From: an uncultured Prevotella sp.
Lineage (GTDB): Bacteria > Bacteroidota > Bacteroidia > Bacteroidales > Bacteroidaceae
Direction: 5' to 3'
Length of the DNA: 44,261 nucleotides
Assembly (NCBI GenBank): GCA_900319905.1
Contig: ONQB01000026.1
Location: 1-44,261, forward strand
The position numbers and the translations under genes were made by a program. Below, piece after piece: positions 14,269 to 22,442 of the stretch (positions within the stretch are counted from its first letter, which is position 1; every line of letters begins with the position of its first letter). The notes beneath the pieces were generated by a model. The model saw only the letters and a list, made by a program, of their open reading frames with translations, had not been told where the DNA came from and searched no databases.

Positions 14269-17124
14269 CTATTCTGTGAGCTTCGGTTTCAGCTCATCGG
14301 GACTTTCGTTGGTGAACATATTCACAGCCGGCGCATGCTTTGTAAAGAGATCGGCGATGACCGAGGGTTCCACTGTGGTCTGTGGTTGGAAAGCCGTAGA
14401 GTTCATATACCTGAGGATGCTGTAGCGCAACTGCCGTGCCACAGGTCTGTGGTTCAGATCACGACTGATATCCATCGTTGTCATGAGGAGTTTGCCACGG
14501 CCAACATTCACCTCCAGCAACATGGCGAGCTTACGGCTTACATGCCAGGTGTCGATAGGCTGCACGATGGGTTGGAAGTCGGCGGGAAACTCCATGAGGT
14601 TCATCACCTGGGTGCGGTTGACCAGCTCCCACCAGTTCAGATTCTGCCAGTCATCGGTGGGAAAATCAGCAAACACAGGATGGTCTTTCTGAATGTAAGC
14701 GCCCGTAGTATGTGGCGGACGCATCTTAAACCAACTGGTATTCCAGAACACTGGCAGGTAATGGTGACTGACGTCAGACCCTAAGGTCACTTTTCCGCCA
14801 GCCGTGATCAGTACTTTTCCGCCGTCCTTGAGTGTCCGCAGGGCCTTGGCATCGAGGCTGTCGGTGATATAGATATTCTTGGCTTCCACAGCAGGAACAT
14901 CATGCGGATAGACCCACAATTCGTAGCTGTTATGCCACACGCTGTCAGCACTCTGCAACTGAAGCTGCAACTGCAGCTTCGTGGGCCGACTGATAAAGCT
15001 CAGGTTCTCCTCCACTTCCTCGACTATCCGGTGTTTACCCAAACTCAAACTACCATCATACAATATGTTATGGCTGAGCACCTTATTGCCATCGGTTAAT
15101 CTATAAGATAGCTGTGCCTGCCCGAGGTCTCGATATGCATTGTAGACCTCCACCGGTACCTTCAGCCGTTCCTGGTTGTCGTAGACGAACTTTGGCAGAC
15201 AGGCTAATGGCACCACGGGCGCACACCACTGCCGCCATTCCTTGGCCGTAGTATATCCTTTTTCTCTCCAAAACACATTGAGCACACCCACAAGCGCCGT
15301 TCCCTGACCGCTGTAGTCGTTCAGCCCAAGCAAGGCAAAACCAGCATAGTCCTTGGTGCGGAGGTTTCGTTCGATGTCGTATTTATAAGCCAGGGTCTGC
15401 AACTTCCCACTGGCCATCAAGAACTTCCGGTCCATAGTGGCCATTCCGTTATTACGCAGCAGATCGCGGAAGATTTCAAAATTACATGCCTTGTAAACAC
15501 CCGTATACTGGTTAATCTCCTTGAAGTCGGGGAAGGCACACCACTGTCCCTGCTCGTGAGCAATGACGGGCGAATTGTTGGGCACTGAGTCCTTATAGTT
15601 TCTTGGATAGAGAATCTGTTGATAGTGGTCATCGGCTGCCTGCGGAGCCTGCCGATCCCATTCGAGGCCTCGCGCACCGCCTTTGACATGATACTCGCTG
15701 TGGCTGTCCCAAGCCCAACCGCCACCTACTGAAGCACCGGCATAGATGCGCCGGCCGTCATGTGCCTTCCAGTAGTCTACAAACCGGTTAGTCCACGACA
15801 CCCAGTTGCCTGCGGGCTCATTCCCTGCACATAACATCATGAACGACGGATGGTTGCCATATTGTCGCACCATACGTTGCGTCTCCTTCATGAGGTAATC
15901 GTCAATAACCATGCCCCGGCCGAGTTTCACGCCATGGTTGGGCCATGACGGGCCTTCCGGCTGAAGATAGAAGCCCACACTGTCGGCAGCCACAAAGGCA
16001 GCCTCCGGCGGACAGTAGCTGTGAAAACGCATATGGTTGAGTCCATAAGCCTTGCACTTGCGGAAGATGGCAAGCCACGAGTCAACGTCGGTGGGCGGAT
16101 AGCCAGTCAAAGGAAAATTACAGTTCTCCACCGTACCACGAAGGAAGATGGGGTGGCCATTAAGGATAATCTGCCGTCCGTCAACGCTGATCTCTCTCAT
16201 GCCAAACGTAGTGGTCACCGTCTCCCGCTGCGTCGTGGCCATGAGATGATAGAGGTTGGGAGAGAACTCGTCCCACAATCGTACCGTCTTTAGCTTAAGG
16301 TCATAAACCGAATCTGACACTTGAACCACTGACTGCAAATCGTTGGGCCATAATGAGAAGCGCACTTTATGCCGACTTCTACCCTGAAAGCTCAGCTGCA
16401 CCCTGACCGTCTTGTCTTTGATATTGGGTATCGTGGTCATGCCGATGATGCCCGCCATGGGATGAGCTTGCAGTTCCAGTCTGCCCACTATGCCGTTCCA
16501 ATCGCCTTGCGTCTGGTCGGTCACGCTATGAGAGTCCTGACCAACGCCCACATGGTCGATGCCGTTATACACCTCCACTTCGAGGGTATTATCGCCTCCA
16601 TATATTATATAAGGTGTAATATCGTATTCGTGAGGCACTGAGAGCGACTGCCGGTGACCTGCCTGCTGACCGTTCACGAAGACCGTAGTCTCAATATGCG
16701 GCCGTTCCATAAAAAGTACCACGCGCTGGCTCTTCCAGTCACGGGGCACTGTTACCTTCCGGGCATACCAAGCCGTACCAACATAGTGGCGGTTGGGTGT
16801 GAGAAAGAACGGAAACTTGATGTTGTCCTTGCGGCGATAAGGAGCCATGACGGGATTGTGATAATAGGACGAGTCGTAGATGCTGCCAATCCAAGGTGTG
16901 GTCAGCGACGGCTCCTCGCCCTTGTCGTTGGTGAGCATGGAACCAGGCAACGTCACACGATCCTGATAGTGCTTCGTGCCCATGGCAAACTGCCAGGTAC
17001 CGCTGAGGTCAATGACGGACGGAACATGACGCGCTGATCGGGAAGCGACATGAGAAGGCAGGCCAACCAAGAAGTTGGTCATGACGAACAGAGCCGCAAT
17101 TCTTTGTAGATGTTTTCTTGTCAT
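14269..17124 (-). CDS. Secreted GH2 family glycoside hydrolase with C-terminal extension
   Basis: The 951-residue protein starts with a signal-like segment (to about residue 28). A sugar-binding jelly-roll (about 38-215, with GTWQFAMG and TVFVNGQQAGH), an Ig-like domain (about 225-310) and a TIM barrel (about 312-640) follow. CAGNEPAG gives acid/base Glu436, and IAHEQGQW gives the nucleophile Glu524. This HEQGQW...FPD pattern marks a GH2 branch distinct from classic LacZ. Residues about 640-951 contain an Ig-like part and a region with GGKVLITAGGKV and DYPVFADFPTD-like PVFADFPTDDW, resembling a glutamine-amidotransferase-like fold. The substrate is a beta-linked sugar, not determinable here. 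The gene lies alone between prs and serS, bracketed by repeats that also bracket the GH51 gene, which suggests it is inserted cargo. Confidence 0.88.
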   Translation of the reverse strand: MTRKHLQRIAALFVMTNFLVGLPSHVASRSARHVPSVIDLSGTWQFAMGTKHYQDRVTLPGSMLTNDKGEEPSLTTPWIGSIYDSSYYHNPVMAPYRRKDNIKFPFFLTPNRHYVGTAWYARKVTVPRDWKSQRVVLFMERPHIETTVFVNGQQAGHRQSLSVPHEYDITPYIIYGGDNTLEVEVYNGIDHVGVGQDSHSVTDQTQGDWNGIVGRLELQAHPMAGIIGMTTIPNIKDKTVRVQLSFQGRSRHKVRFSLWPNDLQSVVQVSDSVYDLKLKTVRLWDEFSPNLYHLMATTQRETVTTTFGMREISVDGRQIILNGHPIFLRGTVENCNFPLTGYPPTDVDSWLAIFRKCKAYGLNHMRFHSYCPPEAAFVAADSVGFYLQPEGPSWPNHGVKLGRGMVIDDYLMKETQRMVRQYGNHPSFMMLCAGNEPAGNWVSWTNRFVDYWKAHDGRRIYAGASVGGGWAWDSHSEYHVKGGARGLEWDRQAPQAADDHYQQILYPRNYKDSVPNNSPVIAHEQGQWCAFPDFKEINQYTGVYKACNFEIFRDLLRNNGMATMDRKFLMASGKLQTLAYKYDIERNLRTKDYAGFALLGLNDYSGQGTALVGVLNVFWREKGYTTAKEWRQWCAPVVPLACLPKFVYDNQERLKVPVEVYNAYRDLGQAQLSYRLTDGNKVLSHNILYDGSLSLGKHRIVEEVEENLSFISRPTKLQLQLQLQSADSVWHNSYELWVYPHDVPAVEAKNIYITDSLDAKALRTLKDGGKVLITAGGKVTLGSDVSHHYLPVFWNTSWFKMRPPHTTGAYIQKDHPVFADFPTDDWQNLNWWELVNRTQVMNLMEFPADFQPIVQPIDTWHVSRKLAMLLEVNVGRGKLLMTTMDISRDLNHRPVARQLRYSILRYMNSTAFQPQTTVEPSVIADLFTKHAPAVNMFTNESPDELKPKLTE

Positions 17125-17172
17125 AAAATTGTAAGTTTCACATATATTTTTAGAGGTTGTATCTTATTCTTG

Positions 17173-17180
17173 CAAATATA
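17173..17180 (-). promoter_or_regulatory. Probable -7 box of the GH2 gene at 14269-17124
   Basis: The minus strand reads TATATTTG about 50 nt upstream of the ATG at 17124, matching TAnnTTTG. A TTG about 23 nt upstream is only a loose -33 match. Confidence 0.5.
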
Positions 17181-17407
17181 ATGATAAAATTTGAAAGACA
17201 TGACAAGACACATAGAAAAGTAATGGAAAAATTAGAAGGATAATGAAATTTGTTTACAGCAGCCTCTCTGAGAATCCTGCATTTGCAACCAACGTTGCCT
17301 TTGGCCGGAAATACGCGATTCTCAGGCAAGTTTTATACTAAGCTGATTATCAGGAGCTTGAATCAGTACAACTTCATTTTGCCACTTCTTCACATAAGAA
17401 AAGCTTG

Positions 17408-17538
17408 GCTTTTCGGCGATATTCCAGTGGCTTTTCGGCGATACTCCATTGCCTTTTCGCCGAAACCTCAGTCCCTTTTCGCCGATACTCTATAGCCGAA
17501 TCGCCAAAAGTGTGGATTTTTATCGGTGAATAGCACAC
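17408..17538 (-). repeat. 22-bp periodic array of TTCGSCGAA palindromes, locus 1
   Basis: Four clear units start at 17408, 17430, 17452 and 17474, each exactly 22 bp, with cores TTTCGGCGATA, TTTCGGCGATA, TTTCGCCGAAA and TTTCGCCGATA. Two weaker units follow at 17496 and 17517 (AATCGCCAAAA, TATCGGTGAAT). The core is palindromic around a central S. Read on the minus strand, the units match those at 39091-39210 (ATATCGCCGAARA...GC), so the orientation relative to the nearby GH gene is the same at both loci. Confidence 0.9.
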
Positions 17539-17617
17539 ATTATGACCTCCAATAACCGTCATCTGCTCCAACGGAAGCCACCTGCAAGCCATTCTTATTC
17601 TCAAAACGTGCGGTCGT

Positions 17618-17633
17618 CAAGTGTTAAATTCTT
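17618..17633 (-). repeat. 16-bp motif shared with the GH51 upstream region
   Basis: The minus strand reads AAGAATTTAACACTTG, exactly as at 38947-38962 on the plus strand. In both places it lies upstream of the 22-bp array in the direction of the GH gene (about 80 bp here, about 130 bp there). Confidence 0.85.
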
Positions 17634-17765
17634 AGGAATAAAATGAACAAAACGCAGGTTAGAAGCGTAGGGCAAACAAGAAGATTGCGATGAACAGAAC
17701 ACGAATTATTAAGCGGCACACAGGCTTTGCCACATAACTCAATTTGGGGAAAACTTAGCAATTAA

Positions 17766-17796
17766 TTTGCAAAGCAAAATATTATTTGTAACTTTG
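17766..17796 (+). promoter_or_regulatory. Promoter of serS
   Basis: TTTG (17766-17769), 19 nt, then TAACTTTG (17789-17796), a consensus Bacteroidota promoter about 50 nt upstream of the ATG. Confidence 0.85.
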
Positions 17797-17847
17797 CACC
17801 GTTGAAGTTAAGTAGACAAGACAAAACATTTAAATCATTATAGCTTT

Positions 17848-19137
17848 ATGCTTACACTCAAAGTGCTCAGTGAAGAAACCGAGCGTGTGGTTAAAGGCCT
17901 TGAGAAGAAACATTTTCCAAATGCGCGAGAGGCCGTTGAGAAAGTTCTTGAATATGACAAGTTGCGTCGCGAGGCTCAGCAAAAGCTCGACAGCAACAAG
18001 CAACAGCAGAATCAGCTGTCAAAGCAGATTGGCAGTCTGATGCGCGACGGCAAGAAAGAAGAGGCCGAGCAGATCAAAGCTAAAGTAGCCGAACTGAAAG
18101 CCGACGACAAGGCATTGCAGGAAGTTTACAACAAGGCTCAGGAGGATATGACTCATGAGCTCTTAGATATTCCAAACATCCCTATCGACAAAGTGCCGGA
18201 GGGTAAGGACGCATCGAGCAACGTTGTTGTAAAGACGGGCGGCGTGATGCCCGATTTACCCCAGGACGCGCTCTGCCACTGGGATCTGCTCAAGAAGTTC
18301 AACCTCGTTGACTTCGACCTTGGCGTGAAGATCACCGGTGCCGGATTCCCCGTCTACATTGGTAAGATGGCCCGTTTCCAGCGTGCCCTTGAGGCTTTCT
18401 TCCTCGACGAGGCCCGTAAGGCCGGCTATCTGGAGATTCAGCCGCCTTATGTAGTCAACGCCGCATCAGGCTACGGTACTGGTCAGCTGCCCGATAAGGA
18501 AGGACAGATGTATCACGCCAACCTCGATGACCTCTACCTCATCCCGACGGCCGAGGTGCCTGTCACCAACCTGTTCCGCGATGAGATTCTCGACGAGAAA
18601 GACCTGCCCATCAAGCGCTGCGCCTACTCAGCTTGTTTCCGTCGTGAGGCTGGCAGCTATGGCAAGGACGTGCGCGGCTTGAACCGACTGCATCAGTTCG
18701 ACAAGGTAGAGATTGTACGCATCGACACTCCTGAGCACTCCTACACTTCCTATCAGGAGATGCTCGACCACGTTGAGAGCCTGCTCGTCAAGCTGGAGCT
18801 CCCCTATCACATTCTGTTGCTCTGCGGCGGTGATATGAGCTTCACATCGTCCATCTGCTACGACTTCGAAACCTGGTCAGCAGCACAGAAGCGCTGGCTC
18901 GAGGTGAGCTCGGTATCCAACTTCGAGAGCTATCAGGCCAACCGCCTGCACTGTCGCTTCCGTCGTGCCGACAACAAGAAGATTGAGTTGTGCCACACCC
19001 TCAACGGTTCTGCACTGGCTCTGCCGCGCATCGTAGCCACCATTCTGGAAAACAACCAGACACCCGAAGGCATCCGCGTGCCGAAGGTGCTCGTGCCCTA
19101 CTGCGGCTTCGAGATGATTGACGACAAGATGGACTAA
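17848..19137 (+). CDS. serS: Seryl-tRNA synthetase
   Basis: This class II synthetase charges tRNA-Ser with serine. Its 429 residues match the usual length. Residues about 1-110 form the charged coiled-coil arm that contacts the long variable arm of tRNA-Ser (EAQQKLDSNKQQQNQL region). The catalytic domain shows TAEVPVTN near 233, motif 2 FRREAGSYGKDVRGL near 263-277 and motif 3 LNGSALALPRIVATI near 388-402. It has its own promoter and a strong terminator (19186-19225), so it is monocistronic. The GH2 gene with its repeats lies between it and prs. Confidence 0.97.
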   Translation: MLTLKVLSEETERVVKGLEKKHFPNAREAVEKVLEYDKLRREAQQKLDSNKQQQNQLSKQIGSLMRDGKKEEAEQIKAKVAELKADDKALQEVYNKAQEDMTHELLDIPNIPIDKVPEGKDASSNVVVKTGGVMPDLPQDALCHWDLLKKFNLVDFDLGVKITGAGFPVYIGKMARFQRALEAFFLDEARKAGYLEIQPPYVVNAASGYGTGQLPDKEGQMYHANLDDLYLIPTAEVPVTNLFRDEILDEKDLPIKRCAYSACFRREAGSYGKDVRGLNRLHQFDKVEIVRIDTPEHSYTSYQEMLDHVESLLVKLELPYHILLLCGGDMSFTSSICYDFETWSAAQKRWLEVSSVSNFESYQANRLHCRFRRADNKKIELCHTLNGSALALPRIVATILENNQTPEGIRVPKVLVPYCGFEMIDDKMD

Positions 19138-19185
19138 CATCTGCTGCAAACAACTTTATCAGGCAATAATATGCTTTATCGCTGT

Positions 19186-19229
19186 GAGGCTGGAATCCTT
19201 TAAGAAAGATTTCAGCCTCCTTTTATGTT
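19186..19229 (+). terminator. Rho-independent terminator of serS
   Basis: A 12-bp stem GAGGCTGGAATC (19186-19197) pairs with GATTTCAGCCTC (19208-19219) with one G-T, around a 10-nt loop, followed by CTTTTATGTTT. Confidence 0.88.
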
Positions 19230-19247
19230 TAATCCGTAAGTTTTTCG

Positions 19248-19255
19248 TATCTTTG
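19248..19255 (+). promoter_or_regulatory. -7 box of the 19281-21413 operon
   Basis: TATCTTTG fits TAnnTTTG, 25 nt before the ATG at 19281. The TTATG stretch about 20 nt upstream overlaps the serS terminator tail and is a weak -33 element. Confidence 0.6.
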
Positions 19256-19280
19256 CAATATCATATATAAATTCTTGAGC

Positions 19281-19673
19281 ATGAAAAAAATACTTTTTTC
19301 CTTACTCTTGACCATGGCAACAATCGGAGCCTGGTCGGCCAACAAACCGGCAAAGGTCTACATGTTTGGATTTGCTTCCTCTTTCAACGACTCTACCGTA
19401 TGCTTTACTGACATACAGACCGTCGATTCTGCTTATATTGATTCTAAGACAAAGTTCCTCTACAGCCGGGAGAATTACTCTTACCAATTGAGGGATTACC
19501 TTAAGGAAAAGGGATTTATCACTCCAACTTGTATTACGATTTTCACCTTGAAGCGGAAAGATATTGAGAAGCGTCTGGCCAAGATGAGAAAGCGATATTC
19601 CAATGGCAAGTATATAGTCAAAGACATCAAGTCACCAGAGTTCACCTACCAGGCTGTCAAATTTGAGGAATAG
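19281..19673 (+). CDS. Small exported protein of unknown function
   Basis: From ATG 19281 (a TTG two codons earlier is not needed) the product has 130 residues, beginning with a signal peptide MKKILFSLLLTMATIGAWSA, so it is probably periplasmic. The mature part contains KVYMFGFASSFNDSTVCFTD early on and a basic helical stretch (KRKDIEKRLAKMRKRYSNGK) near residues 90-112. I do not recognise a Pfam family, though similar proteins are common in Bacteroidota (recalled). It is the first gene of an operon with an HPr-kinase-like ATPase whose start is 2 nt after its stop, then an S26-type peptidase and a PqqD-like protein. Whether it is functionally part of that set or just co-transcribed is open. 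Confidence 0.75.
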   Translation: MKKILFSLLLTMATIGAWSANKPAKVYMFGFASSFNDSTVCFTDIQTVDSAYIDSKTKFLYSRENYSYQLRDYLKEKGFITPTCITIFTLKRKDIEKRLAKMRKRYSNGKYIVKDIKSPEFTYQAVKFEE

Positions 19674-19675
19674 TC

Positions 19676-20590
19676 ATGGAGAGGTCTTTTCGCATTGCGG
19701 ACCATATTGTGCGGATCACGACGACCGCCAACATCGATTGTCTTCAGCTGTTGCCTTCGTTTCAATCATTTGTCACGACGGCAAGAGCCGAGGAGACTTC
19801 CTTGTTCTCCATCGTCATCGACGATGACACGAAGCCCATTGCCAAAGATCAACGACAGCACATCCATAACTACGACACTGGCAATGGCATCATCACCGTA
19901 GACGAAGATGCCAACGGCCACTACCAGTTCATCATCAACAACATTAACGGCATGCCATGCGCACTGCTCGTAGCCACAAAAGATTTCAGCCAGTGTCGCT
20001 GTGCGCTCAACGGCGATTACAACATGCGGTGCTACGGTCTGAACAGTGTCATGATGCTGGCCTTTGCCGGTGCGGGAGCCGCACGCGAGACTTTGCTCTT
20101 CCACGCCTCACTCGTCAGGCAAGACGGTGTGGGCTATGCCTTCACGGCTAAGAGCGGCACGGGAAAGTCTACACAGACGGCCAATTGGCTGCGTTATCTG
20201 CCTGGCTGCGACTTGATGAACGACGACAATCCCATCGTGAGAATAGTCAACGGCAGCGTCATGATCTATGGCAGTCCGTGGAGCGGAAAGACCCCCTGCT
20301 ACCGCAACATCTGCGCACCTTTGGGCGCCATGACACAAATAGAACGTGCCAAAACAAACAGCGTCGACAAACTGGAGCCTCTGGACGCACTGCTGAAACT
20401 GCTGCCGGCCATCTCATCCATGAAATGGGACAAGGACATCTATGGCAAGCAATGCGACACCCTGACGAAGATGATTGGACTCATAGACTGCTACACGCTG
20501 CATTGTCTGCCCGACCGCGAGTCGGCCATTGTCTGCAACCGCATCATTAAAAAGCAATCATGTCCAGAGGACAGAAGTCCGGAAATATAG
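19676..20590 (+). CDS. HPr-kinase-like P-loop ATPase
   Basis: The 304-residue cytosolic protein carries a Walker A motif AKSGTGKST at 158-166, preceded by FHASLV with His143, as in the HPr kinase/phosphorylase fold. LMNDDNPIV near 181-189 and YGSPWSGKTPCYRN near 198 follow. HprK homologues of this kind (HprK-related kinases) are not part of sugar catabolite control. They accompany PqqD-like proteins in peptide modification systems and kinases in some lasso peptide clusters. Here the next genes are an S26B-type peptidase (4 nt gap) and a PqqD-like protein, matching that pattern. The N-terminal 130 residues lack a named domain. The phosphorylation target, if any, is unknown. The fold is well supported; the activity is inferred. 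Confidence 0.82.
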   Translation: MERSFRIADHIVRITTTANIDCLQLLPSFQSFVTTARAEETSLFSIVIDDDTKPIAKDQRQHIHNYDTGNGIITVDEDANGHYQFIINNINGMPCALLVATKDFSQCRCALNGDYNMRCYGLNSVMMLAFAGAGAARETLLFHASLVRQDGVGYAFTAKSGTGKSTQTANWLRYLPGCDLMNDDNPIVRIVNGSVMIYGSPWSGKTPCYRNICAPLGAMTQIERAKTNSVDKLEPLDALLKLLPAISSMKWDKDIYGKQCDTLTKMIGLIDCYTLHCLPDRESAIVCNRIIKKQSCPEDRSPEI

Positions 20591-20594
20591 TCAA

Positions 20595-21062
20595 ATGAAA
20601 GAAGCAGTCAGCATAGAGAACAGCGTGCTCTTCCCGGAAATCTTCAAATTGTTGGAGGAAGGCCACACAGTAACGTTGGGATTGAAGGGCTTTTCCATGC
20701 GACCGTTCCTTGAGAACAACCGCGACAAGGCGGTACTCGTCAAAGGAGACGGACTGAGAAAGGGCGAGCCGGTACTTGCCGAGGTGGCGCCGGGCCACTA
20801 TGTGCTGCATCGGTTGGTGAAGATTGACGGTGACAAGCTGACCCTCTTGGGCGACGGCAATCTCACACCCGAACATTGCAGAAGAGACGACGTAAAAGCC
20901 CACGTGATAGGCTTCTACCGCAAAGGAAACACGGTACTCGACAGCATCGAGGGACGCAAATGGAAGGTCTACTCATGGTGGTGGACCAGACTGCGACCCA
21001 TACGCAGATGGCTGCTGGCCTTCTACCGACGCATCTGGATACCGCTGTTCGGCACCCTGTAA
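20595..21062 (+). CDS. S24/S26-family peptidase-like protein, S26B (Ser-His) type
   Basis: From ATG 20595 the product has 155 residues. A frame start at 20529 would overlap the kinase and is rejected. KGFSMRPF puts the likely nucleophile Ser at residue 34. YVLHRL places His72 where bacterial signal peptidase I has lysine, and LLGDGN gives Asp87, the Ser/His/Asp layout of SipW-like S26B peptidases. There is no N-terminal membrane anchor. The C-terminal 35 residues are rich in Trp, Arg and aromatic residues (WWWTRLRPIRRWLL), possibly a membrane-surface helix. Sitting between an HPr-kinase-like gene and a PqqD-like gene, it may mature a modified peptide or leader. The substrate is not visible. 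Confidence 0.78.
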   Translation: MKEAVSIENSVLFPEIFKLLEEGHTVTLGLKGFSMRPFLENNRDKAVLVKGDGLRKGEPVLAEVAPGHYVLHRLVKIDGDKLTLLGDGNLTPEHCRRDDVKAHVIGFYRKGNTVLDSIEGRKWKVYSWWWTRLRPIRRWLLAFYRRIWIPLFGTL

Positions 21063-21119
21063 ACAAATCTACAGACAACACATGGTTAATAACAAATAAT
21101 AAAATTACAACTTAATAAA

Positions 21120-21413
21120 ATGAAGACCAAACCAGGATTCAGACTGACCAATGTATGTGGTGTAAACGTACTTATTGCCGAAGGCAAAGAAAACATTGAC
21201 TTCAGTAATATCATCTCCATGAACGATACCGCGAAGTTTCTATGGGAAAAAGCCAACGCTGAAGGAAAGGATTTTACTGAAGAAGAGCTCGCCAAGTTAT
21301 TGGTGGACAACTATGAGATAGAGGAGAACGTGCCCCTACCCTATGAACAAGCTTTGGCAGATGTCAAGGAGACTGTAAAGGCATGGAAGGAAGCAGGCAT
21401 CGTAACCGACTGA
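21120..21413 (+). CDS. PqqD-like peptide chaperone (RRE fold)
   Basis: The 97-residue protein fits the PqqD family, which binds leader peptides of ribosomally made peptides and presents them to modifying enzymes. Visible features are an N-terminal beta part (KPGFRLTNVCGVNVLIAEG), then ISMNDTAKFLWEKA (the N.tg..lWe.l block of PqqD), then a helical segment with TEEELAKLLVDNYEI and a C-terminal helix with ALADVKETVKAWKEAGI. It lies 57 nt after the S26-like gene in a gap with no promoter, so it is in the same operon. No radical SAM, cyclase or ABC exporter of peptides follows. The family call is good and the partner is unknown. Confidence 0.85.
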   Translation: MKTKPGFRLTNVCGVNVLIAEGKENIDFSNIISMNDTAKFLWEKANAEGKDFTEEELAKLLVDNYEIEENVPLPYEQALADVKETVKAWKEAGIVTD

Positions 21414-21462
21414 TCATACCGAAATATAGACAAATATTTCCACAGGAATGGCCAATACTTCT

Positions 21463-21494
21463 TTTGGCTGTTTGAAAGAAATTAACTAACTTTG
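21463..21494 (+). promoter_or_regulatory. Promoter of the efflux operon
   Basis: TTTG (21463-21466), 20 nt, then TAACTTTG (21487-21494). The predicted start near 21501 leaves a leader of about 54 nt before ATG 21555. Confidence 0.75.
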
Positions 21495-21554
21495 CAACAG
21501 AAAGATTGACTGGACAACAACAGACAAGTTATATTATTTAATCAGAACATTTGA

Positions 21555-22427
21555 ATGAATAAAAAAGTTCTTATTCCTCTTGTAGTAGTCATCGTCCTAC
21601 TTCTGGCCGGAGTGACTGTACTTTACATGAATCTTCATAAGCAGAGACAAGAAAATCAGGAGATGGAGCAGTTGGCTGCACTCGATAAAAAAGAAATGGA
21701 AAACGAGTACCAGCAATTCGCCAACCAATACAGCGAGATGAAGACGCAAATCAACAACGACTCCATCGTTGCCCAACTGACCCAAGAACAAGAAAAGACA
21801 CAGCGACTGCTGGCTGAGCTTCGCAATACAAAGAGCACCGACGCACGGGAGATTGCCCGTCTGAAACGAGAACTCGCCACGGTGAGAGCTGTCCTGCGCA
21901 GTTATGTCATCGAGATTGACTCCCTCAACCGCCTCAACCAAAATCTGACGGCTGAGAACACGCGAATCAAAGGGCAGTATGCCGAGGCCAACCGCCAGAT
22001 AGAAGGCCTCAACTCGGAGAAAGCCAACCTCTCGGAAAAGGTCGCTATTGCTGCCCAGCTTGATGCTACCGGCATCAGCATGTCACCCTTGGACAAGAAA
22101 GGTAAGACTACAAAGAAACTGAAGAAAGCCAAGTCTTTCCAAGTCAGCTTCACTCTGGCCCGCAACGTGACCGCACAGAGCGGGATGAAGACCGTGTATG
22201 TACGTATCACCACACCCGCCGGATCACTGCTCGGCAACGCAGGTTCGTTCAGCTATGAGAACCGCTCACTGCCCTGCTCCATGAAACGATCCATAGAATA
22301 CAACGGTAAGGAAACACCCGTCAGTATGTTCTGCAACATCGACCAGACCATTCAGGGAGGCTCCTTCAACGTAAGCATCTTCGTAGACGGCAATATGATT
22401 GGAAGCAGGAACTTTAGCTTCGAATAA
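21555..22427 (+). CDS. Membrane-anchored coiled-coil protein, conserved in Bacteroidota
   Basis: The 290-residue protein has one N-terminal membrane helix (VLIPLVVVIVLLLAGVTVLY, residues 5-24) and a long coiled coil (about 28-170, rich in E, Q, K, R and L with heptad-like spacing). It ends in a compact beta-rich domain (about 195-290, with SFQVSFTLARN, TVYVRITTP and GSFNVSIFVDG). The topology suggests the coiled coil and C-terminal domain face the periplasm. I do not recognise a named family. It is the first gene of a likely operon with TolC, HlyD and two ABC-2 permeases (15 nt to the next gene). A role in assembly or as an envelope spacer is possible but unproven. Confidence 0.75.
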   Translation: MNKKVLIPLVVVIVLLLAGVTVLYMNLHKQRQENQEMEQLAALDKKEMENEYQQFANQYSEMKTQINNDSIVAQLTQEQEKTQRLLAELRNTKSTDAREIARLKRELATVRAVLRSYVIEIDSLNRLNQNLTAENTRIKGQYAEANRQIEGLNSEKANLSEKVAIAAQLDATGISMSPLDKKGKTTKKLKKAKSFQVSFTLARNVTAQSGMKTVYVRITTPAGSLLGNAGSFSYENRSLPCSMKRSIEYNGKETPVSMFCNIDQTIQGGSFNVSIFVDGNMIGSRNFSFE

Positions 22428-22442
22428 CTAATTACAAACGTT

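Larger units (their letters stand above)
17125..17847. other. 723-bp intergenic region between divergent GH2 and serS
   Basis: It holds, from left to right, the GH2 -7 box (17173-17180), about 220 bp in which I see nothing certain, the 22-bp periodic array (17408-17538), the 16-bp motif shared with the GH51 upstream region (17618-17633) and the serS promoter (17766-17796). A 76-codon minus frame across the array (17374-17604) reads as a product of the repeat and is not called. Confidence 0.75.

Noticed and set aside
17374-17604. 76-codon minus-strand ORF across the 22-bp array with a repeated YRRK-type motif
   Set aside because: The apparent protein repeat follows from the DNA repeat. Because 22 is not a multiple of 3 the frame shifts at each unit, so no protein repeat is under selection.
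21453-21494. 13-codon ORF (MANTSFGCLKEIN) as a precursor peptide for the PqqD-like operon
   Set aside because: It overlaps the promoter elements of the next operon and has no leader-core structure.
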